Source: Saccoglossus kowalevskii
Lineage: Eukaryota > Hemichordata > Enteropneusta > Harrimaniidae
NCBI RefSeq assembly: GCF_000003605.2
Contig: NW_003105612.1
Span: 9,047 to 40,817, forward strand
DNA length: 31,771 nucleotides
Direction: 5' to 3'
Within the stretch, counting starts at the first letter, position 1. Each line of letters opens with the position of its first letter. This document shows positions 1-11,186 of the stretch, piece after piece. The position numbers and the translations under genes were made by a program. The notes under the pieces are model-generated. The model was not told where the DNA came from. It made no database searches and worked only from the letters and a program-made list of their open reading frames with translations.

Positions 1-1333
1 ACACTGAATGGTCACAGCCACACTTGGTGCAGTTTGATCAATATAGGCAAGAAATGCAGACATGGCTGCGTGAGAATGAACAGCAGAATTTTTCGAGTGA
101 GGAAGACATAAAACCAGAGGATAGTGTCTCACAAGCTGGACATTTGAAGCGTAAAACATGTGGTTCAAGAGTCAGCCGATCATCATCGCGTGCTACAAGT
201 GTTAGGAGTGGTGCATCAAAGGTAAGCGCCCTGGCAAAAAGAGCAGAGCTTCTTGCTCGTGCGGCAGTACTGAAGGAAAGACAGATATTAGAAGGAACAT
301 TAAAACAAGCAAAAGAAGAAAAAGAGATGAAACTGAAACAAGAGGAGGTGAAAATGACAATGACTATAAAACAAGAAGAATTAATAATGGAACAAGCGTT
401 GGAAGCCTTAGATCTCAAGACAGAGATTGCTGCAGAGAATGCTAGGATAGAAGTGTATGAGCAATTTGAGAACAGCAGCGAACTTGATTGTAAATCTCCA
501 ATTCCATTTGACATTCCACTGCTATCACATACTGGTGTTCTAGAACCAAAACAGCAAAGGTATTTAAATATATCAAACAAACAGAGGCTTCAAAAAGGCA
601 ACGGTGAAGAGCAGTCATGCAACCCAACAAGAGTAAACCATCAATTGGTATCTGGTGATGCAATTGAAGAGACCCCTAAGTCTGACAAAGAAACACATTA
701 TACAGGTAATGGCTAAGAAGTGTCTTTAAACTTAAGTGGACCTAACTGCCATTCACTAATTGATAATAAGTCTGAGTCTGGAAGGAGTAGCTATAGTGGT
801 CATAGTTCTCAGAGCGACCAAGATTTGACTGCAGTAATACAGCAACAGAATGAAGTTACCAAATTGTTAATAGATCACAACAAGCATGTAACATTACCAC
901 CACAAATAATAGAGCCGTTCTGTGGAGATAGTTTGAAGTATAAGGCTTTCCTACGTGCTTTCAAACATGGAATTGAGAAGAAAATATCAGACCCTGAAGA
1001 TAGATTATACTACCTAGAGCAGTATACACGGGCTGAACCGAAAGAAATAGTTGATAGTTGTATATACATGAATCCAGCACTTGGTTATGCAAAGGCCAGG
1101 AAATTACTTGATGAAGAATATGACAATTCACATGTTATAGCGAGGGCATATACCAAGCAAGCAGAGAGTTGGCCAGACATAAAAGCTGAGGACAAACAGG
1201 CTCTGAAAGACTTTTCACTTTTCTTAAGCAAATGTAACAATGCAATGGAAGGTGAATTGCATCTAAGGGAATTGGATCACCATAGAAACCTTAAGATGTT
1301 AGTGGATAAGTTACCTTACAAGATGACGAAAAA
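1..1333 (+). pseudogene. gag: BEL/Pao gag region (5' partial)
   Basis: The frame is already open at base 3, so gag continues upstream of the window; no start codon is assigned. It begins with a basic, Ser/Arg-rich stretch, then a charged helix rich in Lys, Glu and Gln (about bases 240-470) that looks like a coiled coil. An in-frame TAA at 714-716 interrupts it; the same frame resumes at 717. The second part (720-1333) has the capsid-like sequence typical of BEL gag, including a segment that places PQIIEPFCGD before a long helical region (DUF1759-like). Near 1326-1333 an A-run has lost or gained a base: the downstream sequence WRRTSQTILVKRPVQF is only read in the next frame. Structural protein of the virus-like particle in intact relatives. 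Confidence 0.85.
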
Positions 1334-3355
1334 TGGCGAAGAACGTCACAGACTATACTTGTAAAGAGACCAGTCCAATTCAAAGACTTAGTAGATTATG
1401 TCAGTCAAGAAGTGAAGGTGATTTCTAATGTTCTGTTTGGAGACATAAGTGGTAGTCAGAGCAAGGAGAGGGGTGTACAAGGTAATAAGAAAACCTATGG
1501 TTCAAAGAAACGTAATGTTTATGCCATCAATACTGAGAATACTACCACATCTGAAGCAAGACCCAAGGATCAACAGTGCTATTGTTGTTCGAAAATGAAT
1601 CATGAATTAGACAGATGCAGAATCTATGCTAGCAAGCCATACACTGACAAGGTGCAACTGATAAAGACCAGAGGACTGTGTTTTGGATGTCTAAAAAAGG
1701 CAAGTCATCTAGTTAAGGACTGCAACAGGAAGTTAACATGCGACAAGTGTCAGCTGAAACACCCCACTGTATTGCACAGAGAGAAACCCTTTGTTGAGAC
1801 AGAAGCCAAGACTGTACAAACCTTGGTGGGCATGATAGATGCAGATTGTCATGCAATGGGGCATAAAGACCTTGCTGGTAAACCCATCATAATTCCAGTG
1901 AAGTTAAGGTGCAAGGCAACAGGAATAAGCATAGAAACATACGCATTCATTGACAATGGCAGTGACACAGTTTTCTGTACAGAGAGAATTAGCCAACAAC
2001 TGAACATTAGCGGACCAAAAACCAAATTAAACATGCGTACTATCAATGGAAACAAAATAACGGACACTCATATGCTGAGAGGATTAGAAGTTTCAGATTT
2101 AGATGGACATAATACAATCGGACTCCCAGTAACCTACACTCAGAAGGAGATACCAGTGTCTAAGAAAGATATACTGTCACAAGCTGACATATTGAATTGG
2201 TCATATTTGCGTGATGTGCGACTACCTAGCATCGAGGCAGGCATAGATCTTCTGATAGGCAACAATGTTCCTAAAGCCTTTGAACCATGGGAAGTTGTCA
2301 ATAGTCAAGGTGATGGTCCATTTGCTGTACGAACTGTTCTAGGGTGGGCAGTGAATGGATTCCTTACAGGGGCTGGAGAGACCAAGGATGAAATGTTTAT
2401 CACGGCTAAAGTGAATAGAATACAAGCTAAACCATCATTTGATAGCCAGTTAGTTGAATTCTTTAACCACGAGTTCAGCGAACGAGTCATAGATGACAAA
2501 CCAGAAGATTCTGTGGAAGACAAGAAATTTATGAAGATGATGGAAACAGAATGTCACCTTGTTAAAGGTCACTATCAGCTACCGTTGCCATTTCGTGATA
2601 GAAACCATGTAGTACCTAATAACAGACCTGCCATAGAACAACGGTTGAAACACCTGAAAAGAAGGTTTGTGAAGGACCCTGAATACCAAGAGGAGTATAC
2701 TCAGTTCATGGATGGTATACTAGATAAAGGGTATGCTGAACTAGTTCCAGCAGAACAGCTGTCAAGTAGAAAAGGGAAAATATGGTATCTTCCTCACCAT
2801 GGTGTACGCCACCCACAGAAAAAAAGGCTACGTGTAGTCTTTGACTGTGCAGCAGAATTCAGGGGTACATCATTGAATGAAATGCTAATGCAAGGCCCAG
2901 ATTTAACCAACTCATTAGTAGGAGTACTTACTTGGTTTCGACAAGAGCCTGTTGCGCTTATGTCAGACATACAAGCTATGTTTTCACAAGTGACTGTACC
3001 AATAGAGGGCAGAGACTACCAGCGCTATTTATGGTGGCCAAATGAAGACATCAATGAAACTCCACAAGAATACAGAATGAAAGTGCACATATTTGGGGCT
3101 ACCTCATCGCCTAGTTGTGCGAATTATGCTTTAAGGAGAACAGCTGCAGATAACAGAAGCATAACAGGAGTATGTGCAGCAAACGCAACAGAGAAGAACT
3201 TTTATGTGGATGACCTGTTGAAGTCTGTATCAACCGTAAAGGACGGAAAGACATTAGCGAGTAATCTAATAGAAACCTGCAGTAGAGAAGGATTTAGACT
3301 AACCAAATGGATAAGCAATGAGTGTTCTGTGTTAGAATCCATTCCATTGGACTGA
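1334..3355 (+). pseudogene. pol: BEL/Pao pol part 1: zinc knuckles, protease, reverse transcriptase
   Basis: One open frame (the first Met codon in it is at 1412) covers the end of gag and the first half of pol. Two zinc knuckles are visible at about 1578-1725 (CX2CX4HX4C and CX2CX5HX4C), followed by a CX2CX3HX4H motif. The aspartic protease active site DNGS is at 1952-1963 (DUF1758 family). Reverse transcriptase follows: RVVFDCAAEF, then the catalytic Asp in MSDIQAMFSQV, then YVDD at 3203-3214. The frame ends at a TGA at 3353-3355, but homologous sequence (TERVSEVKDLNL) continues at once in another frame, so this stop comes from an indel. The element copies its RNA into DNA in intact relatives. 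Confidence 0.9.
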
Positions 3356-4383
3356 GAGAGTTAGTGAAGTCAAAGACTTAAACCTCAGGAAAGATAGTCT
3401 ACCTGTAGAGAGGGCACTTGGAATGATGTGGAATGTGAAAGAAGACACGTTCGGGTTTAGAAATAACTTCAAAGAGAAGTTACCTACAAGGCGAGGGATC
3501 CTAGGGGTCATAAGTTCCATATACGATCCACTGGGATTGGCAGCTCCTGCGATGTTACCACCTAAGATCATGTTGCAAGAACTATGCAAGCTGAAGATGG
3601 ACTGGGATGAAGAGATTCCTGAACAATATAAGAAAAGGTGGAAGAAATGGTTGCAGGATTTGCCAAAACTGGGAAAAGAATTTACTGTCAATAGATGCAT
3701 GAAGCCGGAGCTCTTTGGTGAGTCAGTAGAGACTCAGCTCATCACTTCGCAGATGCCAGTGATAGTGGATATGGAGCAGTGTCGTACATAAGGAATGGTG
3801 AATTCAAAAGGACTTGTGCATTGTGCCTTTCCTAATGGGGAAGTCTAGAGTTACACCATTGAAACAAATTACCATACCACGCTTGGAGCTAGCTGCAGCA
3901 ACAGTGGCAGTTAGAATGAATAGATCATTAACAAAAGAATTAGATGTGAAGATTGACAAAGTATACTTTTGGACCGATAGTATGACAGTACTAAGGTATA
4001 TAAATACTGAAAGCAGCCAGGTTTCATACGTATGTAGCTAATCGTGTTGCAGTTATTAGAGGAGCAACACAACCGGGACAATGGTTCTATGTAAAGGGTG
4101 CTGATAATCCAGCTGATGAGAGCTCAAGAGGTCAGCCTATCGAAAAGTTTCTTAGGAATAAACGATGGTTAAAGGACCAGAATTCTTATGGTTAACACAA
4201 GACAAGTGGCCAATGAATACTCATGATTTGCAGTTGGAAGAAGATGATTCTGAATTGAAAAGAAAGTCAGTAGTCAATGCAGTAGCCGTGAATGGTACCC
4301 AGCATCCAATGTCCAAGTTAATAGAGCATTATTCAAGTTGGTTCAAATTGAAAAAGGCGGTTTTTTTAGATCATCAAAATTAA
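3351..4383 (+). pseudogene. pol: BEL/Pao pol part 2: Pao peptidase-A17 region and RNase H, frameshifted
   Basis: This stretch is split over several frames. From 3351 to about 3738 the frame reads LGMMWNVKEDTFGF and IYDPLGLAAPAMLPP, the conserved Pao region behind the polymerase. Around 3739 one base is missing: the expected HHFADASDSGYGAV of RNase H is read only in the next frame. From 3814 RNase H continues with ITIPRLELAAATVAVRMN and the catalytic-type FWTDSMTVLRY. Further shifts follow near 4017 (then TYVANRVAVIRGATQPGQW) and near 4165 (then GPEFLWLTQDKWP), and a T-run near 4362-4368 breaks the frame again. The order and spacing are normal for the family; only the frame is lost. Confidence 0.85.
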
Positions 4384-4432
4384 ACAGTTTCTTAGAAACC
4401 GTGTCCTTAAGAGGAAAGAAACTTCCAGTAAA

Positions 4433-5806
4433 ATGTTGACAACACAAGATCTTCAGATCGCAGAAAGAGTCATCATTGAATTTGAACAAAAGGAAGCATT
4501 TCCTGAGGAGATTGCAAGTCTACAAATTAAAGGCAAGACAGTGAAACGTAGCAGTTCTATCTATAAATTAGATCCATTCTTGGGAAGTGACAATTTAGTG
4601 CGAGTTGGAGGAAGACTGGGTAACGCTATGCTGTCAGATGAAGCAAAACCTCCTTTGATCTTACCAAAGGGAAGCCATGTTTCAGAACTAGTCCTTTGTG
4701 AAATTCATGAAGATGGAGGTCATTTTGGAAGAGCGTATATACTTTCAAAGTTGAGAGAACGATATTGGATTGTACATGCCAATTCAGCAGCTAGAAGAAT
4801 GATACACAAGTGTGTAATTTGCAAACGCCATAGAGCAAAGGTGACAGAACAGAAGATGGCAGACCTGCCTGCAGCTCGTCTGAAAACTGGTGAACCTCCA
4901 TTTACCAGAGTAGGTGTGGATTACTTTGGCCCAATACTCATCAAGCAGAGGAGGAGCATAGTAAAAAGATACGGTGTGATTTTCACATGCTTGGCTATAA
5001 GAGCTGTTCACATTGAGAAAGCTGACTCGTTGGATACAAGTTCTTATATAAATGCCTTGAGAAGATTTATTGCTAGAAGAGGGCCAGTAAGAGAAATGCT
5101 ATCCGATAATGGTACCAACTTTGTCGGTGCCAATAGAGAGTTGAAGGAGGAAATAGGAAATTGGAACCAGAGCCAGATCCAGGGCTTCTTGCTTAGAAAA
5201 GGGATAGACTGGAAATTCAACCCTCCAGCTGGATCACATTTTGGTGGTGTCTGGGAGCGACAAATACGAACGATTAGGCAGATACTACAAGGCATCACCA
5301 AGCAACAACAGTTAGATGATGAGAATCTGCAAACTCTACTTTGTGAGGTTGAACACATCATTAATAGCAGACCAATCACAAAGCCATCAGACGATGCAAA
5401 GGACGATGGGCCACTGACTCCAAATATACTGCTTATGATGAAAGGGATATCACTATCTCCCTGTCTATCAGAGACAACTGATTTGTATGCTAGAAAAAGA
5501 TGGCGTCAAGTGCAATACATGTCGGATATGTTTTGGAAGCGTTGGGTTAAGGAATACTTGTCATCCCTGCAAAAGCGCCAGAAATGGTTGAAGTCAAAGC
5601 CAAACTTAACGGTTGGTGACATAGTACTGATCAGAGAAGAAACAACTCCTAGATGTGCATGGCCACTGGGCAGAATCATCAAGGTTATGCCTGACAAGAA
5701 GGGATTGGTTAGACGAGTTTTGTTGAAGACTGGTCACAACGAATTAGAGAGACCATATGACAAACTCTGTGTCATCCTGGAAGCAGAACAGACAAACCCG
5801 CTGTAA
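4433..5806 (+). CDS. int: BEL/Pao integrase and C-terminal domain
   Basis: The longest intact piece of the element, 457 codons from the ATG at 4433. Residues 92-130 hold an HHCC zinc-binding domain (H92, H97, C127, C130). The integrase core has catalytic residues D163 (VDYFGP), D225 (SDNGTNF) and E275 (GGVWERQIR), all present. Residues about 350-450 match the BEL C-terminal domain (DUF5641): KRWRQVQYMSDMFWKRW followed by VGDIVLIREE. In intact relatives integrase inserts the cDNA into the chromosome. Here it would not be made as part of a polyprotein because upstream frames are broken; the ATG is simply the first one in an in-frame region that probably extends upstream to about 4366. Confidence 0.9.
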   Translation: MLTTQDLQIAERVIIEFEQKEAFPEEIASLQIKGKTVKRSSSIYKLDPFLGSDNLVRVGGRLGNAMLSDEAKPPLILPKGSHVSELVLCEIHEDGGHFGRAYILSKLRERYWIVHANSAARRMIHKCVICKRHRAKVTEQKMADLPAARLKTGEPPFTRVGVDYFGPILIKQRRSIVKRYGVIFTCLAIRAVHIEKADSLDTSSYINALRRFIARRGPVREMLSDNGTNFVGANRELKEEIGNWNQSQIQGFLLRKGIDWKFNPPAGSHFGGVWERQIRTIRQILQGITKQQQLDDENLQTLLCEVEHIINSRPITKPSDDAKDDGPLTPNILLMMKGISLSPCLSETTDLYARKRWRQVQYMSDMFWKRWVKEYLSSLQKRQKWLKSKPNLTVGDIVLIREETTPRCAWPLGRIIKVMPDKKGLVRRVLLKTGHNELERPYDKLCVILEAEQTNPL

Positions 5807-6224
5807 GAAGTTGCAGTGATAACAACGTTCTCAAGCAGTGAAAAATCTAAGTCACTGTGTTCAGCATTGGTGTTATGGAATGAAAGAGGAACGTGGTAAA
5901 GCCACTGGCAATGGCAGTGCAAAGGAGGAAGAGTAACTTTGTTTAAGGAACGGAGGACTCGAGAAGAGGTAAAATTGGATGCCGGATGAAGATTCAATTT
6001 CTCGAATTTTCGTACTCAGACTGTAATTTGTGTCTTTCTCGATATTTGAATTTGTTCTGTAATTTGAGTTTTCTCGTATTTGAGTGTGTAATTCTCATGT
6101 TTCGAATTTATCGTGTTTCAAATTGTTTGTATTCGATTTAATATGTTTTGCCGTCGTTTTATAAGATGATATCGTTGGAAATTGCCGAACTTTAGCACGC
6201 TATTCGTCAATTTAGGGGCTGGTA
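5807..6224 (+). other. BEL/Pao 3' untranslated region with degenerate short repeats
   Basis: No coding signal. From about 5998 to 6140 there is a loose series of some four units of about 31 bases built on TTCTCG, ATTTGAATTTGT and CTGTAATTTG. The stretch ends in a G-rich AGGGGCTGGTA (6214-6224) that could be the polypurine-type primer site just before the 3' LTR. Confidence 0.45.
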
Positions 6225-6560
6225 TGTAGACGCCAAAATCGTATATAGAACTTTAATTTAGTTTGACCTCGCTTGAATTTAGTGTTGAACGACAAGCCAT
6301 ATCGAACCTCAGAGCGTAGCTGCCGGGTCGTGTTTATTTTCACTAACTTAGGGGTTCAGGTTTGTGTACAAGATGGCCGCTTAGATATCGACTGTGCTGT
6401 GCAAGTTAGGAAACAGAAAATTGTTTTATGGGTATTTAGACGTAGTGCGAGAACTGTAAAGACCTGGAGAGAGTATTGTTTTTGAAGAAATAAATCGACA
6501 GACTTGTGAGTACTCTGTAGCGTGTTGTTTTGATGTATTCGTCGCTTGTCAAAAGATCGA
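6225..6560 (+). repeat. Putative 3' LTR of the BEL/Pao element
   Basis: Begins with TGTAGACGCC directly after the G-rich tract, contains TATATA at 6242-6247 and a polyadenylation signal AATAAA at 6489-6494, as expected for U3 and R. The end is not defined: TG...CA ends are possible near 6551 or near 6571. It cannot be proved because the 5' LTR is outside the window. Confidence 0.35.
6489..6494 (+). terminator. Polyadenylation signal in the putative LTR
   Basis: AATAAA about 265 bases into the proposed LTR and followed by GT-rich sequence (TGTGAGTACTCTGTAGCGTG), the usual arrangement for LTR-driven RNA 3' ends. Confidence 0.4.
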
Positions 6561-6571
6561 CGACCCAACCA

Positions 6572-7187
6572 CGCCGCCGAATGAAATTGCGTCATCGCTA
6601 CGTCGTGTGCCTTATATAGACGAATCTGTGTTCGACTTGTAGTTATAGGACCTAATGTACTGTATATAAAACGGACTAAGCGGAACATAGGATATGCAGT
6701 CACAACTTATATCTCTTCGCATTGTTTCAGCAACAATAATAATTTCACAAAATCGCCCCCCCCCCCGTCTAAGACCAAACGTTGAAACAAACAAGCTTAC
6801 CGAGTGATCAAAATAAATTATGATAACTGATAATCGAAGTTCAAGCTGAATATGGACGTTAAACAACGACAAAATATGCTGCTGCCCGCAACTCAAAGTG
6901 AATATATGGTCACATGATGCAGGCATTATTATTATTACGTATTTTCATTTATAGCAGATATAAATCACGGCATATTCTAGAATTTGATGACGTCTTCACG
7001 TGTTTCTATTTGGGTTTAATATGATTGTTACTTACACTTAATGCAATAATACACTTTGTTGCATCGTGCGGTAATAATAATACAGATATTTTGATGAAAC
7101 AAATATTTACACCATTTGACACTATTTCCGATTCTCTAAGCAGGTGTTTCATTTTAAAACAATTATTAAGTTAGTGTTAATTAACTT
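6572..7187. other. Intergenic, no supported gene
   Basis: AT-rich sequence. It holds a run of 11 C at 6756-6766 and short reading frames without family resemblance. Nothing else is seen. Confidence 0.6.
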
Positions 7188-7193
7188 TTTATT
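7188..7193 (-). terminator. Candidate polyadenylation signal for the cysteine-rich peptide gene
   Basis: Reads AATAAA on the minus strand, about 310 bases after the stop codon of the cysteine-rich frame. Suitable position for a 3' UTR, but such hexamers are frequent in AT-rich DNA. Confidence 0.25.
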
Positions 7194-7502
7194 GTGATAC
7201 CGTGGTCTTCAGATTACCATATACAATAACACCAAATTTGTAACCATAACAACCGTTTTCGCTTCATTTCATCTAGGTCGTTCTAGCATGTAAGTTAATC
7301 TACATTAGACCATTGACGAATAGTATTATTGATCAAAAAAGCATTTACGACTTTTGGTTGAAATAACCTGAGTGTTGTTACAGTTGCATGCTCAACGTGC
7401 AATTATATTACCTTCAATGTTCAGTTGAATCGTTTGAAAAGAATCACCATTGTTATGTCATTGCCTTTTAATTTCCTGTTCTATCAGATTGAAGTATACG
7501 AC

Positions 7503-7787
7503 CTATCTACAATACTTTGCACAGTATTCGCTACATGACGTCATAGAGCAGACTGGCAGTCGACAGTATCCACAATTAGGAAACTGCTCAATTCCAGTTT
7601 TCTGGGTGTCCTTTCCATTCTGTTCAGTACCATGCCGTCTTAAATCACCATTGGTCGATCGGCGTATGAAATTAAGGTTTGAAAACGGAAGTGGAAACGA
7701 TAATGCAGACACCACTAATAACAAAACGAGCATCAGTAGTGCAATCTTGACAACGAAAAGGCGATGTTTAATCATCTTGTCAGTCAT
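7503..7787 (-). CDS. Candidate small secreted cysteine-rich peptide precursor
   Basis: On the minus strand a good splice acceptor (pyrimidine tract ending in TTTTTTGTAG, AG at 7790-7789) is followed by one base and then ATG at 7787-7785. The frame runs 94 residues to a TAG at 7505-7503. A second Met lies at residue 5. Residues 6-30 form a basic n-region and a strong hydrophobic core (ALLMLVLLLVVSA), fitting a signal peptide. Pairs of Arg at 42-43 and 50-51 could be processing sites. The last 23 residues hold six cysteines (72, 75, 80, 85, 89, 93) spaced C-x2-C-x4-C-x4-C-x3-C-x3-C. I do not recognise a family. Alternatively this is the first coding exon of a type II Golgi enzyme with a signal anchor, although no strong donor site is seen before the stop. 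A 5' non-coding exon upstream (above 7810) is implied but not located. Confidence 0.45.
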   Translation of the reverse strand: MTDKMIKHRLFVVKIALLMLVLLLVVSALSFPLPFSNLNFIRRSTNGDLRRHGTEQNGKDTQKTGIEQFPNCGYCRLPVCSMTSCSEYCAKYCR

Positions 7788-7810
7788 GCTACAAAAAAGG
7801 AAATACGGAG

Positions 7811-10800
7811 CAGTTAATGATACATGTGAGCGTATTATGTAACGCTCTTCATCCATGAAAGATGATTTGATAAACAACTATAGTGTCTCACTGATCTATA
7901 TGCTTATTCTCCCAGCCTGCTGAATCTACCATCTACTAAGTATGTAATAACCATACTTATACCCGAACGCAATAATACACAGCACAACTTTAGAGCGGAT
8001 ATAACACGGGGGTGCAGTTGCTACATAGAGTGCTCAAAAGTGTGGATAGTGGCAAAATCTATACCCATATTTATACCAAAGTACCATTTCTGTCATCACT
8101 GTTTATTCCAAATAAAACAGTTACCGTATTTGCTCTATTAGAAAAGCATCTCCAGTTGCGTTGTATATTGATTTATTAAAATATGTATTTTGACCATAGA
8201 AACACCCCTGACACTTACATAAAAGCATATTATTAACACAATATTCAGGTTATTTATACCTATTTTGACCAAAAATAAGAACGATTCTTTTTTACTCAAA
8301 AACCAAAAAAACAAGACCTATTTCAAGGGCAGGTCCCAATTAGGCAAGTTCTATGTATTTTTCCCCGGGATATAATAATACATGGTAAGAAGCGTATATG
8401 CCCGCAGTGTACGCAATTATCGTTTACATGTGTACTTGTTTACATGTGTACGTGATGTCTCCATTGAACACTGTGGCCGTTATACTTTTTACACTAACAG
8501 AAACAGATATAGCAGTGAATATCACAGTGTACGTCGACACGACACTTGAGCATTCACACTAATAACCTAATAACAAAGACAAGATCGAAAGCAACACAGG
8601 AAACTGACAACACGCAATACTATTCAAGCAACGTCATATCGGCACAATGACCATTCCATATATGTATCTATATCTTTTCTACTCAGAAGACTATTATTAT
8701 AGTGATAATTGTTCTACTTACCGTTAACTCACTATTTAAATGAAGAAGAAAACGGTGAATAGATCATATGATCGGTGCCTGGCATGTCATGGTACTTTGG
8801 TATATTGTTCATAAGGTGTCTTTGATATGATCGAAAAAAGGTTACCACGATGATATCAATACAACAGTATGACAGAAACAATACTACAAATCTCTATGAG
8901 TGATTCAGTGAATGGTATAAACTCCACACAACACAAATCATTGAGTGAAACAATAAATGTGTGGGTACATGATCGTCGTCGGGTTCACGTGACGATATGC
9001 TAATTTGTATGCTAATATGGATGTTGGTTGTATTTTTTACTTTCGGCTCTGGAAACTGTCGCCACGTGTGAATAGAATATTATATTCACTAATTTATTCA
9101 GAGGAAGTGATTCTCTGTTACTTTGAGAGTACATTTTTCTAATACGGTTTGCAGGACTTATTGTCAACAGATTTTTTTATGGAATTATGTTTAGCATGGT
9201 TTAAATTGTTTTTATGGGTTGCGAAAAGTATTGATGATTGATTAGTGACATCATCGTAACGACCACTAGCTGGAAAAGTTACGAACACACCAATAATCAT
9301 AGGATCATGTGGGCACTTGCCATGGTTTCACATGAATAGTTTCAGCTTTGTATTGTTCAGTGATGTCATAAGCTGTACACTGAAGATGCAAATGTAATTA
9401 TTAGTACTGAGAAACATTATTCAACTGTTTATCATAGAAATATTATTAAATTAAATTAAAAATCGGATTTATGTTAAATTGAATGATCCTAGTATACTGA
9501 CGACGCAAGTGAGACATTACATTCAATCGCTTTATACATATTTATAGTGTGTCTAATTCAACATACTTGTCAGCATGTTTAGCATATTCACGTATTTCTA
9601 GTGTATCGTGTCAATCCAACCAAAAGCTTTTATATGACGGGCGCCCATCAACGGAGACAATTCAAATGGTTTGCTTTACTGGAACTGTTTCTTTCGCAAC
9701 GACGATGTGTGAGAATGCTGGTCTGGCGCAGACTGAAAAACCATGGTACTGTATTTTTAGAAAGAAACTTTTAACTGGGTTGGGTTCCTGGTTGATGTCT
9801 GAGTACAAACACATTAATCTATGTAGTTAATATGCATAGCCAATGGTATGGCGTTGATATTTGCATTGTCACTGTCACAAAAGTTAGCACTACACCTCCA
9901 TGGTAAGTGAGTTTCTTTTAGAGAAATTCCTTGGATTCTCATTTGAAGCATGTCCTATGAGTGTCATAACTGCTATGCTTTATCACTTTAATGTAGGTTA
10001 AGTTGTTATCGAACATTTCGATGAACTAGGATGCATCTGTGAGTACATACTTGGATAAGTTTCTCATTCATTTTAAATCTCATTTATTTGTTCCATGATT
10101 ACATCTCTGTAGTATAAACCCCTGTTAAAGCTTCTTACGTTAAAGCCAATCTCAGACAAGAAAATGTCATCTCACTGTAACCAATCAATCAGTGTTCGGT
10201 TCAGGGTTAATTGTTTGGAGATCTGTTGTAGTGACATGATTGATGTGATGTTACACATAGAGCATTATTGACTTAAACATGATAGCATAGTATCAATTGT
10301 ACAACATAACTATTTTCACATTATTAAACACGAATTCTAAATGCCATGTTTACACTGTAGTAAAATGATTATTAGTGAGTGTCGCGATGACACAATTTAG
10401 CATATTTTCTTTGCTGTCGTCGCTTATTAATTGTAATGAACATTTGAAGCAATTTTATATGTTTTTATTAGCAGTGTCATAAATGTAAGAAATAAATATC
10501 AAATCTCAATCCACTACGTCATACATGATTCTTATGAAAACCCAATTTCGATTACATACGAATAAACTAATGCATAACCTCTTTGTCCCAAGAGACACCA
10601 CGCTGTCGATACTCTAACTAAAACTTCATGATATGTAATCATGTTGTATCATATTACCAACGATGTCCTCACTGATTTATAATGCACACTCATACGTGCA
10701 CATCTTTTTGGGATAAAGCACAAGTACTCGTTGATGTCAATTATTCTGCTTTGTCGCAGAGAATTGATTGATTGCAACTTTTTTTTTTACTTTATCAGAA

Positions 10801-11008
10801 TTGTGCAGTTTTTCTACGTGAATATCGTCGTCTGATGTCATATTTCATTGAATTAGTTTGTGGCGTACATATACAGAGAAAACTAACAATAAGACTAAAA
10901 AGATAGGTTCAATGGATTATTCTTATTTAGAACAATGCAATATTTACACAGTACATCTTTGACGCATTGTCTATGTATGACTATTATATTTACCATCAGT
11001 CATTATAA
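7811..11008. other. Long non-coding stretch, no supported gene
   Basis: Read on both strands. Reading frames are short, as chance would give at this composition; the longest (9549-9830, 93 codons from a GTG) has no domain or signal features. A near-tandem GTTTACATGTGTAC motif occurs twice at about 8421-8450. The 5' exon of the minus-strand peptide gene may lie here but cannot be placed. Confidence 0.55.
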
Positions 11009-11186
11009 TACAGGGATTGCGTTAACCCCATATTTTGCTTCCCGGACTCCAATTATTGAAGAGGGACCCAGTTTTTCAGGCAAGCTGGGGTCCAATCTCG
11101 AATAAAGTTATCCAGGGTCAAATTTCAATTTCTTAAACTTTTGTAAGTGGGACTCGTCTTGCCGAGACACTAGTGCAAACCCTGTA
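11009..11186. mobile_element. MITE-like element with CAGGG ends
   Basis: About 178 bp with imperfect terminal inverted repeats: left TACAGGGATTGCGTTA, right end reverse complement TACAGGGTTTGCACTA (13 of 16 match). Inside, GGACCCAG and CTGGGGTCC can pair as a hairpin around 11072-11094. No open frame. CAGGG ends resemble hAT-type elements, but I see no convincing 8-bp target duplication; a TA duplication is equally possible. Confidence 0.5.

Larger units (their letters stand above)
1..6560 (+). mobile_element. BEL/Pao LTR retrotransposon, 5'-truncated by window edge, decayed
   Basis: Domains appear in BEL/Pao order on the plus strand: coiled-coil gag, two CCHC zinc knuckles, aspartic protease of the DNGS type, reverse transcriptase with YVDD, the Pao-specific region (Peptidase_A17 family), RNase H, an HHCC zinc-binding integrase with a D-D-E core, and the DUF5641-like C-terminal domain. 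The 5' LTR and primer-binding site lie outside the window. One in-frame stop (714-716) and at least seven frame changes (near 1330, 3350, 3739, 3820, 4017, 4165, 4365) make the copy non-functional, yet reverse transcriptase and integrase active-site residues are intact, so the decay looks recent. The right boundary is uncertain because only one LTR can be seen. Confidence 0.9.

Noticed and set aside
7450-7842. Plus-strand 130-codon frame over the same region as the cysteine-rich peptide
   Set aside because: It shows no domain or signal features. The minus strand has the acceptor, signal sequence and regular cysteine spacing, so the plus frame is taken as its shadow.
9549-9830. 93-codon plus-strand frame
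   Set aside because: GTG start, no hydrophobic, repeat or domain features, and no splice signals; length is within chance for 31 kb in six frames.
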